A stretch of DNA of 37,362 nucleotides from Planctomycetota bacterium (lineage in GTDB: Bacteria > Planctomycetota > UBA11346): contig JANWWU010000024.1 in the NCBI GenBank assembly GCA_025055595.1, forward strand, positions 1 through 37,362, written 5' to 3'. A program made the translations under genes and the position numbers. The notes beneath the pieces are model-generated. The model made no database searches and was not told the DNA's origin. It saw only the letters and a list, made by a program, of their open reading frames with translations. Positions 17,451 through 25,502 of the stretch are shown here, piece by piece. The stretch's first letter is position 1; each line of letters begins with the position of its first letter.

Positions 17451-19142
17451 TTACCGGACGAGGGCGCCCTCCAAGGCGGAGCCGGCGCGCAGCTCGCGAT
17501 CTTCGAGCCGCGCGAACCAGCGCTGCGCGAGGCGGTAGAAGAAGACGCTCCAGAGGACGGCGATGCCGCCGCTCCACAGGATGCCGGCGACCCAGGCGGC
17601 GGCGGTGTCGCGGCCGATGATCGGCAGCGCGGCCCCGGTGAGCAGCAGGGCGACGAAGAGCAGGCTGGCGAACAGGTTGATCGTGCCGCCATAGCCGGCG
17701 ACCAGGCGGTTGGGATCTTCGGCGCGGTAGTCGGCATAGCGCGCGCCGAGACCGAGCGCGGAGGCCGCCAGGCCGACGGCCATCGCGGCGATCACTGCGG
17801 CCTGGTAGACGATCAGGCGCGCCGGCAGCTCGAGCATCGCGCCGGAGAGCACTGCCAGGGCGACCGAGACCGGGATGCCGACGACGAGCGCGAAGACCAG
17901 TTTGCCGACGACGATCCGCGCGCGCGGCCACGGCGCGAGCGCCAGCACCCACAGGCGGCGGCCCTCGAGCGACAGCAGCGGATAGACGAAGCGGCCGGTG
18001 AAGGTCGCGAGCGCCATCGCGATCGCCGTCAGGTTGAGCAGGGAGACCGCCGGGCGCCACCAGTCATCGAAGGCGAAGGCCCGCCCGATCCGCGGCAGCA
18101 TCGCGAGATAGAACGCCAGCAGCCCGAAGAAGACGGTGAACTGCAGGACCTGCGCGGGATCGCGGCGGAAGAGTCGCAGGTCCTTGGCGACCAGCAGCGC
18201 GAGATCGGCGGGCAGGAAGGGCAGCGGACGCCAGGGACGGCTGAGGGGGCGCGCGTTCGGCCGCTCCGGCCTGTTGGACAGGGCGTCGAGGGCGCGGCGG
18301 AAGCGCCGCACCGCCAGCCACTCCGCCAGCACCAGGATGCCGCCGGCGTTGGCGGCGAGCAGGGCCGCGTACCACCCCCACTCGCGCCAGCGCTCGGCGA
18401 GGGCGGCGCTCAGCGCCTGCTGCGCCCACCAGCTCGGCAGCAGCGGATGCTCGACGAAGCGCAGGCGGGCGATGACCTCGCTCATGAAGGTCAGCGGCTC
18501 GCGCGTGCGCTCGGCGCCAGTGATCGCCAGCGCGCTGACGACGACGGCGGCGAGCGCGACCGCGATGACGATGCCGCGCAGGCCGCGTCGCAGCAGGGGA
18601 ATCAGCCGCGCCAGAAGCAGCGCCAGCAGCGTGCCGAGCGCCAGGCAGCAGCCGAGGAAGGCGAGAAAGGCGAGCGCGGCGGCGGGGACGAAGAGCAGCG
18701 GCCGCAGCGCCTCGCGAGCGAGCGCGATCAGCAGTGGCACGCCCAGGATCAGCACCGCCCAGCCCGACCACAGGGCGCTGCCCACCGCCGCCTGCCAGAA
18801 CAGCGCGCGCTCGCTCAGCGGCAAGGCGGCGTGGAAGTGGGCGGAGCGCGTCCGGAACAGGGCGGCCCAGGTCAGCAGGGTGTGGCTGAGCGTCACCAGC
18901 GCGCCGAGCGCCAGCAGCAGCAGCGCCAGCAGCGACTCGACGAGGCGCGGCTTGATCGCGGCGTAGGCCTCCTGTCCGAGGAAGCCCAGCAGCGAGAAGA
19001 AGAGCCCGCACAGCAGCGCCCAGACCCCGCTGATCACCGCCACCGCCGCCGCCAGCCGCAAGGGCTGCGTGCGCAGCGCTTCGCGGACGGCATGACGCGC
19101 GCTGCGCATCCAGCGCCAGCCGATGATCGACGCCTCGCCCAT
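17451..19142 (-). CDS. ABC-2-type multi-span membrane protein (putative exporter permease)
   Basis: The 563-residue protein has roughly a dozen hydrophobic spans, in two blocks separated by a soluble region around 300-370. After the soluble stretch come LLVAKDLRLFRRDPAQVLQF and RFVYPLLSLEGRRLWVLALAP, the two segments typical of bacterial ABC-exporter permeases of the ABC-2 kind. No ATPase gene is next to it. The ATG at 19142 (MGEASIIGWRW) is chosen because it precedes the first span (RLAAAVAVISGVWALLCGLF) by about 30 residues; an ATG at 19109 is also possible. Upstream codons open to 19241 lie in the promoter region of the divergent moeB-like gene. Substrate unknown. cysS follows by 9 nt. Confidence 0.65.
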   Translation of the reverse strand: MGEASIIGWRWMRSARHAVREALRTQPLRLAAAVAVISGVWALLCGLFFSLLGFLGQEAYAAIKPRLVESLLALLLLALGALVTLSHTLLTWAALFRTRSAHFHAALPLSERALFWQAAVGSALWSGWAVLILGVPLLIALAREALRPLLFVPAAALAFLAFLGCCLALGTLLALLLARLIPLLRRGLRGIVIAVALAAVVVSALAITGAERTREPLTFMSEVIARLRFVEHPLLPSWWAQQALSAALAERWREWGWYAALLAANAGGILVLAEWLAVRRFRRALDALSNRPERPNARPLSRPWRPLPFLPADLALLVAKDLRLFRRDPAQVLQFTVFFGLLAFYLAMLPRIGRAFAFDDWWRPAVSLLNLTAIAMALATFTGRFVYPLLSLEGRRLWVLALAPWPRARIVVGKLVFALVVGIPVSVALAVLSGAMLELPARLIVYQAAVIAAMAVGLAASALGLGARYADYRAEDPNRLVAGYGGTINLFASLLFVALLLTGAALPIIGRDTAAAWVAGILWSGGIAVLWSVFFYRLAQRWFARLEDRELRAGSALEGALVR

Positions 19143-19230
19143 GGCGCGCGAACCTACGCATCGCGGGGGCTCGCGAAAGCGGCGCCTGGCAGGGCTTGGC
19201 GGATGCGCGCACGCCGCACGATCTGCCACC

Positions 19231-20400
19231 ATGGCCCTCACTCCCAGCCAGTGCCAGCGCTATGCCCGCCACCTCGCCCTGCCGGAGTTCGGCGTCGCCG
19301 CCCAGGAGAAGCTGCTCGCGTCGTCCGTGCTGCTGATCGGGGCCGGCGGCCTCGGCAGCCCCCTGGCGCTGTACCTGGCGGCGGTCGGCATCGGCCGCCT
19401 CGGCATCGTCGACTACGATGTGGTCGATGTCTCCAACCTGCAGCGGCAGGTGATCCACCGCACGGCGGATGTCGGCACCCCGAAGGCGCGCTCGGCGGCG
19501 CGCGCCATCCGCGACCTCAACCCCGAGGTCCGCGTCGAGATCTACGAAGAGGGCATCAGCAGCGCCAATGCCTTGCAGCTGATCGCGAACTACGATGTCG
19601 TGATCGACGGCACCGACAACTTCCCCACCCGCTACCTGGTCAACGACGCCTGCGTCCTGCTCAACAAGGTCAACATCTACGGTTCGATCTACCGCTTCGA
19701 GGGACAGGCGACGGTGTTCGACCCTCGCCCGGGCAGCGATGGGGCGCGGCGGGGCCCCTGCTATCGCTGCCTGTATCCGCAGCCGCCGGCTCCCGGCGAG
19801 GTGCCGAGCTGCGCGGAAGGCGGGGTCCTCGGCGTGCTGCCCGGAGCCATCGCGATGATCCAAGCGACGGAGGCGATCAAGATCCTCGCCGGCATCGGCC
19901 GGCCCCTCGTCGGTCGCCTGCTGCGCTACGATGCGCTGGCGATGCAGTGGCGGGAGCTGAAGATCCGGCGCGACCGCGCCTGCCCGCTGTGCGGCGACCG
20001 GCCGACGATCAGCCAGCTGATCGACTATGAGGGATTCTGCGGCATGCGCCGCGGCGAAGACGGCTCGGCCGCGATCGGCGAGCTCTCGCCCGCCGAGTAC
20101 GAGGCGCTGCGCGCACGCGGCGAGGAGCACCTGCTGCTCGATGTCCGCGAGCCCTTCGAACTCGCGATCTGCCAGATCGAAGGCAATGTCAACATCCCGC
20201 TCGGGCAGCTGCCGCAGCGCCTGCACGAGATCGCGGCCTGGAAGCACCGCCTCGTCGTCTGCCAGTGCAAGAGCGGGCGCCGCTCGCTGAAGGCCGCCGA
20301 GACCCTGCGCCGCCACGGCTTCACGCGCGTCGTCAACCTCAGCGGCGGCATCCTCGCGTGGGGCGAGCACACGGGCGATCCAGCGATCGGCCCGTACTGA
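19231..20400 (+). CDS. moeB: MoeB/ThiF-type adenylyltransferase fused to a rhodanese domain
   Basis: The 389-residue protein begins with an E1-like ThiF/MoeB domain: GAGGLGSP at 37-44 binds nucleotide, then DVSNLQRQVIHRTADVG and DGTDNFPTRYLVND. Zinc cysteines are in PCYRCLYP and ACPLCG. After about residue 280 comes a rhodanese domain with LLLDVREPFELAI and the active loop C346-K-S-G-R-R-S. Such fusions adenylate the C-terminus of a sulfur-carrier protein (MoaD or ThiS type) and pass sulfur to it. The carrier gene is not in the window, so molybdopterin, thiamine or tRNA thiolation cannot be separated. The ATG at 19231 gives the family start; the gene is divergent from the permease, 88 nt away. 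Confidence 0.88.
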   Translation: MALTPSQCQRYARHLALPEFGVAAQEKLLASSVLLIGAGGLGSPLALYLAAVGIGRLGIVDYDVVDVSNLQRQVIHRTADVGTPKARSAARAIRDLNPEVRVEIYEEGISSANALQLIANYDVVIDGTDNFPTRYLVNDACVLLNKVNIYGSIYRFEGQATVFDPRPGSDGARRGPCYRCLYPQPPAPGEVPSCAEGGVLGVLPGAIAMIQATEAIKILAGIGRPLVGRLLRYDALAMQWRELKIRRDRACPLCGDRPTISQLIDYEGFCGMRRGEDGSAAIGELSPAEYEALRARGEEHLLLDVREPFELAICQIEGNVNIPLGQLPQRLHEIAAWKHRLVVCQCKSGRRSLKAAETLRRHGFTRVVNLSGGILAWGEHTGDPAIGPY

Positions 20401-20403
20401 GCC

Positions 20404-20430
20404 TTGACGGACGACGAAACGACACAGGAT
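20404..20430 (+). promoter_or_regulatory. Weak promoter candidate before tRNA-Leu
   Basis: TTGACG at 20404-20409 and CAGGAT at 20425-20430 are spaced by 15 bases, which is shorter than the preferred 17. A start site would fall 7-14 nt before the tRNA 5' end, which is plausible. It sits just after the moeB-like stop, so read-through from that gene is an equal possibility. Confidence 0.3.
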
Positions 20431-20443
20431 GCTTGCCCTCGCC

Positions 20444-20530
20444 GCGCGGGTGGCGGAATTGGCAGACGCACTAGCTTGAGGTGCTAGCGGAGTAACATCC
20501 GTGGGGGTTCGAGTCCCCCCCCGCGCACCA
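20444..20530 (+). tRNA. tRNA-Leu (anticodon GAG)
   Basis: An 87-nt class II tRNA with encoded CCA. The acceptor stem pairs GCGCGGG with CCCGCGC. The anticodon stem CTAGC/GCTAG encloses the loop TTGAGGT, so the anticodon is GAG (20478-20480), reading CUC and CUU leucine codons. The long variable arm CGGA...TCCG is typical of leucine tRNA, and the T arm is GGGGGTTCGAGTCCCCC. The D region GGCGGAATTGGCAGACGC matches bacterial Leu tRNAs. It lies 44 nt after the moeB-like stop and is convergent with acnB. Confidence 0.98.
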
Positions 20531-20572
20531 TCGATCCGCAGCGCAGAGCTCGGCCGTCAACGGCGGCGCGCC

Positions 20573-23203
20573 TCAGGCGTTCGCCGCCGCCGCGCGGTAA
20601 TCCGGAAGCCGCGCGCTCAGCTGCGTGAAGTCGAGGTACTTGTAGATGTCGCGGGCGAAGGGATCGACGCCCTGCGCCATGTAGCTGCGGTACTCCTGCG
20701 GCGTCGGAATGCGCCCGAGGATCGAGACGACGGCCGCCAGCTCGGCGCTGCCGAGGTAGACTTTGGCGTCGCGCCCCATGCGGTTGTCGAAGTTGCGCGT
20801 CGAGGTGCTGAACACCGTCGCTCCCGGCCGCACCCGCGCCTGGTTGCCCATGCACAGCGAGCAGCCGGGGATCTCGCGGCGCGCCCCGACCTGGCCGAAG
20901 AGCGCGTAGTGCCCTTCCTGCATCAGCACCGCCTCGTCCATCCGCGTCGGCGGGCAGATCCAAGTCACCGTCGCCAGGTACTCGGTCTTGGTCTGGCGGT
21001 AGACATTGGCCAGCGCCCGGAAGTGCCCGATGTTGGTCATGCAGCTGCCGACGAAGACCTCGTCGATGCGCGCGCCCTGCTCCTCGGACAGCGTGCGGAT
21101 CTTGTCCGGGTCATTCGGGCAGGCGAGCAGCGGCTCGTCGATCGCCGTCATGTCGATGGTGAAGACGCGGGCATAGCGGCGATCGGCGGCATCGGCGACC
21201 GTGCCGACGACCCGCCCGCGGCCGTCGACGACCTCCCGGACGCCGACCAGCTCGAGGCCGGGATCGGCGCGCAGCAGCTGGGGATTGGCCAGCCAGGCCA
21301 GCATCTCGTCGCGCCGCCGCTCCAAGGTCGCGCGGCTGCCATAGCCGTCGGCGATCATCGCCTCGATCAACGCGACATTCGAGCGCAGATACTCGGCGAC
21401 GCTGCGCTCGGAGAGGTTGACGACGCAGGCCGCGGCGCTGCGCTCGGCGCTGGCGTCGGAGAGCTCGAAGGCCTGCTCGGCGGTCAGGTGCTCGAGTCCC
21501 TCGATCTCGAGGATGCGGCCGTTGTAGACATTCTTCTTGCCCTTCTTCTCGAGCGTCAGGTCTCCAGACAGCAGGGCGATCCAAGGGATCGCGTTGACGA
21601 GATCGCGCAGCGTCACCCCCGGCTGCAGGCGGCCGGTGAAGCGCACCAGCACGCTCTCCGGCATGTCGAGCGGCAGGTAGCCGATCGCCGCGGCGAACGC
21701 GACCAGGCCCGAGCCGCCGGGAAAGCTGATGCCGATCGGGAAGCGGGTGTGGCTGTCGGCGCCGGTGCCGACCGTGTCCGGCAGGCACATGCGGTTCAGC
21801 CAGCTGTGGATGATGCCGTCGCCGGGGCGCAGCGAGACGCCGTTGCGCTCGACGATGAACTGCGGCAGCCAGCGGTGCATCTTCGCGTCCTTGGCCGTCG
21901 GGTAGGCGGCGGTGTGGCAGAAGCTCTGCAGCACGAAGGGCGCGGCGAAGGACAGGCAGGCCAGCTCCTTGAGCTCCTCGGCGGTCATCGGCCCGGTGGT
22001 GTCCTGGCTGCCGACCGTCGTCACCTTGGGCTCGCAGCTGACGCCGGGAGCCACCCCACGCACGCCGCAGGCCCGACCGACGATCTTCTGCGCCAGCGTG
22101 TAGGCCCGGCCCTCGTCCGCCGGCAGCGTCGGCTTGGCGAAGTGCGGGGGATAGGGAACGCCGAGCCAGTCGCAGGCCTTCCAAGTCAGCGCGCGCCCGA
22201 TGATCAGGTTGGTGCGCCCGCCCGCCCGAAACTCGTCGCCCATCGTCGGCGCCCGCCAGGAGCCGCGAGCGACGACCGTCCCGTCCTTGAGGATCTCGCC
22301 GGTCGCCGTGCGGATGACGATGCGGTCGCCGGTGCTCAGCGAGCTGACATCCGCCGTCCAGGCGATGCCGCCGGCGTCGCGGAAGGTATCGAGGAAGATC
22401 GGCGCGATGATGCCGGCGATCAGCACCGCTCCCGTCCGCTTGTTGGGCACGCCGGGAATGTCGACGCCAGCGTACCACATCACCGAGTTGGTCGCGCTCT
22501 TGCGGCTCGAGCCCGTGCCGTAGACATCGCCGACGATGATCGGCCTCTCGCCGCGCGCGCGCAGCGCGAGCAGGGCCGGCACCGCTTGGGGATCGCGCGT
22601 CTTGTACATGTCGAGGGCGTGCAGCGGGATGTCGGGGCGGGTGACGGCGCTCTGCGCCGGCGACAGGTCGTCGGTGTTGGTCTCGCCCGGGATCTTGTAG
22701 ACGACGCCGTGGATCTCGGCGGGCAGCGCCGGCCGGCTGGTGAACCACTCGGCGGCGGCCCAGCGCGCGATCACCTGGCGGGCGACGGCGTTGCCCTCGC
22801 TCGCCAGCTTGGCGACGACCGCGAAGTTGTCGAAGACGAGGACGAGGCGTGCGAGCTGGTCGGCGGCCAGCTCCGCCAAGGGGCCCTCGAGCTCGCGGAC
22901 GAGGTACGGCACATTGTAGCCGCCGAGCATCTGCCCGAGGGCGCGGATCGCGTCGGCGCGACTGATCCAGGGACTGGCGACCTCGCCGTGGGCGACCGCG
23001 CCCAGCCACTCCGCCTTGATCTTGGCCGCGGGATCGACGCCCGGCGGCACCCGCTCGCACAGCAGGTGGCGCAGCTCCTCGCCCGGGCTGTCCGGGCTCT
23101 CGAGCAGCCGACACACCGCGGCGGTCTGCTCCGGATTCAGCGGCAGGGGCGGGATGCCGAGCTTGGCGCGCTCGGCTGCGGCAGCACGGTAGGCCTCGAG
23201 CAT
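20573..23203 (-). CDS. acnB: Aconitate hydratase B
   Basis: The 876-residue protein matches AcnB in order: an N-terminal HEAT-like domain (RVPPGVDPAAKIKAEW, GGYNVPYLVREL), the swivel domain (GETNTDDLSPAQSAV, GDVYGTGSSRKSATNSVMW), then the [4Fe-4S] domains. Cluster ligands are C721 (GSCMTNIGHFRAL) and C781/C784 (CSLCMGNQ). It interconverts citrate and isocitrate in the TCA cycle; AcnB also binds mRNA when iron is low in some bacteria. I start at the ATG at 23203 (MLEAYRAA), which aligns with known AcnB starts; the frame continues upstream to 23260. trmH is 58 nt upstream. Length is close to E. coli AcnB (865). Confidence 0.95.
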   Translation of the reverse strand: MLEAYRAAAAERAKLGIPPLPLNPEQTAAVCRLLESPDSPGEELRHLLCERVPPGVDPAAKIKAEWLGAVAHGEVASPWISRADAIRALGQMLGGYNVPYLVRELEGPLAELAADQLARLVLVFDNFAVVAKLASEGNAVARQVIARWAAAEWFTSRPALPAEIHGVVYKIPGETNTDDLSPAQSAVTRPDIPLHALDMYKTRDPQAVPALLALRARGERPIIVGDVYGTGSSRKSATNSVMWYAGVDIPGVPNKRTGAVLIAGIIAPIFLDTFRDAGGIAWTADVSSLSTGDRIVIRTATGEILKDGTVVARGSWRAPTMGDEFRAGGRTNLIIGRALTWKACDWLGVPYPPHFAKPTLPADEGRAYTLAQKIVGRACGVRGVAPGVSCEPKVTTVGSQDTTGPMTAEELKELACLSFAAPFVLQSFCHTAAYPTAKDAKMHRWLPQFIVERNGVSLRPGDGIIHSWLNRMCLPDTVGTGADSHTRFPIGISFPGGSGLVAFAAAIGYLPLDMPESVLVRFTGRLQPGVTLRDLVNAIPWIALLSGDLTLEKKGKKNVYNGRILEIEGLEHLTAEQAFELSDASAERSAAACVVNLSERSVAEYLRSNVALIEAMIADGYGSRATLERRRDEMLAWLANPQLLRADPGLELVGVREVVDGRGRVVGTVADAADRRYARVFTIDMTAIDEPLLACPNDPDKIRTLSEEQGARIDEVFVGSCMTNIGHFRALANVYRQTKTEYLATVTWICPPTRMDEAVLMQEGHYALFGQVGARREIPGCSLCMGNQARVRPGATVFSTSTRNFDNRMGRDAKVYLGSAELAAVVSILGRIPTPQEYRSYMAQGVDPFARDIYKYLDFTQLSARLPDYRAAAANA

Positions 23204-23261
23204 GCCGTCATCGTGAGGCAGCGCGCCGCAGCGACAAGCCGAGCACGGCCCGCGATGCACG

Positions 23262-24008
23262 CTAGGCGCGATACTCGATCACCGGGGCCCCGCGATGGTC
23301 GGTGGCCGGCGCCCCGGCCGGCGCTGGCGCCGCTTCCCCGCAGTAGCGGCGCACCCACAGATCGTAGGTCGCAATCTGCTCCTCGGCCGGAAGGTCGCCG
23401 GGCGCATCCGCGGCGAGCTCCTCGCCGCGCAGCGCCTGCAAGGTCATCGCGACGCTGACCGAGAGGTTGAGCGACTGCGCGAAGCCGCACATCGGCAGCA
23501 GGAAGCAGCCATCGGCCAGCGCCCGCGCGCGCTCGCTGATGCCGTGGCCTTCGTTGCCGAAGACCACGGCCAGCGGGGCGCTGGCCAGCTGCGCGCGCAG
23601 GGCCTGGGGACCGACCACCGCCTCGGCGGCGAGATCGCTGACGATGATCCGGTAGCCGCGGGCGCGCAGCCAGTCGGCCGCGGCTTCGATGCCCGGCAGC
23701 ACGCGCAGATCGAGGTAGCGCTCGACGCCCTGGCTGACGCGCTCGCTGACGCGGAAGGCGTTGCGCGCCGTCGTCACCAGCACGCGGTGGATGCCGCAGG
23801 CATCGCAGGTGCGCAGGATCGCGGTCGCGTTGTGCGGATCGAAGCAGTCTTCGACGACGACGACGAGGCGCTGCACGCGCCGCGCCAGCACCTGGCGATA
23901 GTTGCGCGCGCGCTCGGCGGTGATCCGCGCATCGAGCGGGTGCGGCGGCACCGGACTCGGCAGCGGACGGCGCAGCCGCGCCGGGTTGCCGGGAGCGGCG
24001 GCGCGCAT
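23262..24008 (-). CDS. trmH: TrmH-type SPOUT RNA 2'-O-ribose methyltransferase
   Basis: The 248-residue protein shows the SpoU/TrmH motifs: motif 1 DPHNATAILRTCDACGIHRV, motif 2 AVVFGNEGHGIS and motif 3 LPMCGFAQSLNLSVSVAMTL. These form the trefoil knot that binds S-adenosylmethionine. The pattern RTCDACG with a short N-terminal domain fits TrmH, which makes Gm18 in tRNA, better than the rRNA enzyme RlmB; an rRNA target cannot be ruled out. The ATG at 24008 overlaps the FHA gene stop by one base (TGATG), so the two are translationally coupled; a GTG one codon upstream is possible. The C-terminal tail is Ala/Pro-rich. Confidence 0.85.
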   Translation of the reverse strand: MRAAAPGNPARLRRPLPSPVPPHPLDARITAERARNYRQVLARRVQRLVVVVEDCFDPHNATAILRTCDACGIHRVLVTTARNAFRVSERVSQGVERYLDLRVLPGIEAAADWLRARGYRIIVSDLAAEAVVGPQALRAQLASAPLAVVFGNEGHGISERARALADGCFLLPMCGFAQSLNLSVSVAMTLQALRGEELAADAPGDLPAEEQIATYDLWVRRYCGEAAPAPAGAPATDHRGAPVIEYRA

Positions 24009-25453
24009 CACGAGTCCCGGCGCGGAGCCTCGGCCCCGGGCACCGCTGGCGCGCGGTAGAGGGAGCCATTGAGGTGGCAGGCCGCCAGGGCGCGGACCAC
24101 CGCGCGATCGAAGCCCGGGTCTTCGAGCAGCTGCTCGATGATGTCGGCCGGATCAGCGCCCGGATCGGCGGCGAGGCGGGCGGTGAAGGCCGCTGCCGCC
24201 GCGAGGATCCGCGCCTCGGTATCCAGCTCCTCGCCGGCGGTGCGCAGGGGTCCGCGACCATCGACCCGTTCGTAGGCGCAGCGGATCAAGGGGATCAGGT
24301 CGTGCAGCTCGTCGATCGTCGCCAGCGCCCGCTCGGCCGCCGCGGCGTCGCCAGCCAGGCGCGGGAAGTGATGCAAGAGCCCCGCGAAATAGAGGCGGTC
24401 CCGGCTCTCCTCAGGCAGGCGCTGCGCGACCGCGACCGCCGCCGCGGCGCGCGCGCAGCGCTCGCCGGCGCCCAGGCAGGCCGCGCGCAGTTCGAGGGTG
24501 CGGATCATCGCCGCCACCGTCTGCACGAGCGCGGTGCGCGCTCGCCGCCGCTCGTCGTGGATCGCCTGCATCTGCGCCAGCTGGAGCGAGATCGCCGACA
24601 CGAGCTCGAGATCGCCGTGGTCGAATGGCGGATCCTGGGCGCCGCGCGACAGGTAGACGACGCCGCGCGTGACGCCGTTGACCGCCAGCGGCACACAGAT
24701 CACCGAGCGCACCTGCTTGCTCGTCACCGAGCGCTTGTCGGCGAAGCGCGGATCTTCCATCGCGTTGACCGTGTGCACCGCCTTGTTCTCGGCGAAGGTC
24801 TTGCGGACGATCGAGCGCGAGATCACCGGCTGGATCCCGCTGGCAGCGACGCGGACAGTCGTCGGCACGAGCTTGCCCGAGGCCTCGTCGCGGCGGAAGA
24901 CGACGGCGCACTCCGCGGGCAGCTGCTGGATCAGGATCTGCAGGACGCGCGACTCGCGATCAGCGGCCTCGCTCTCGGCGAGCACGCGGCCGGCCTGGTA
25001 GAGGATGCGCACGCCCTTGCCGGGATCCTCGGCGCGCGGCAGCGCCTCGTCCTCGGGCTCGGCGACATCGGCGAGGTCGTCGATGCGGAACTCGATCGTG
25101 TTGCCGAGCGTCTCGGCGTCCTCGACGTAGCTGATGCTGTCGCTCGACTCGTCCTGCAGGCTGCTGCCGGCTTCGAAGATCAGCTCCGTCGCGCCGATCT
25201 TGATGATGTCGCCGTAGCGCAGCAGCTCCTCGTCCTGCAGCCGCTCATCGTTGACGAAGGTGCCGTTCTTGGAGTCGAGATCGCGGACGAACCACATGTC
25301 GCCGACCGGGAACACCTCGCAGTGGAAGCGGGAGGCGCTGCGGTCGAGGACCTGGAGGCCGGCCTCGGCGTCCCGGCCGATCGTCAGCGCCGCGCCGCTC
25401 AAGCTGCGCTCGCGCCCGCGATATGGCCCGTTCAGAATGCGGATCTTCGCCAT
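24008..25453 (-). CDS. FHA-GAF protein with a degenerate HD-GYP-like domain
   Basis: The 481-residue protein has three parts. Residues 1-95 are an FHA phosphothreonine-binding domain (LTIGRD, SRFHCEV, SKNGTFVND). Residues about 150-305 are a GAF domain (VRILYQAGRVLAES, VRSVICVPLAVNGVTRGVVY). Residues about 320-470 follow an HD-GYP layout: GLLHHFP where HD-GYP enzymes have LLHDIGK, and AYERVDGRGP with LDTEARILAAAAAFTARL where they have HHERxDGxGYP and ARILAVADVYDAL. The metal ligands of HD and HH are missing, so cyclic-di-GMP hydrolysis is unlikely. It is probably a signalling adaptor that reads phosphorylated partners. The start ATG is the family start. It is coupled to trmH by TGATG. Confidence 0.75.
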   Translation of the reverse strand: MAKIRILNGPYRGRERSLSGAALTIGRDAEAGLQVLDRSASRFHCEVFPVGDMWFVRDLDSKNGTFVNDERLQDEELLRYGDIIKIGATELIFEAGSSLQDESSDSISYVEDAETLGNTIEFRIDDLADVAEPEDEALPRAEDPGKGVRILYQAGRVLAESEAADRESRVLQILIQQLPAECAVVFRRDEASGKLVPTTVRVAASGIQPVISRSIVRKTFAENKAVHTVNAMEDPRFADKRSVTSKQVRSVICVPLAVNGVTRGVVYLSRGAQDPPFDHGDLELVSAISLQLAQMQAIHDERRRARTALVQTVAAMIRTLELRAACLGAGERCARAAAAVAVAQRLPEESRDRLYFAGLLHHFPRLAGDAAAAERALATIDELHDLIPLIRCAYERVDGRGPLRTAGEELDTEARILAAAAAFTARLAADPGADPADIIEQLLEDPGFDRAVVRALAACHLNGSLYRAPAVPGAEAPRRDS

Positions 25454-25502
25454 CCTCCGCCGAGCATAGCGCGGTTCGCCCGCGCTCCAAGCCGCGTTGC
25501 CA

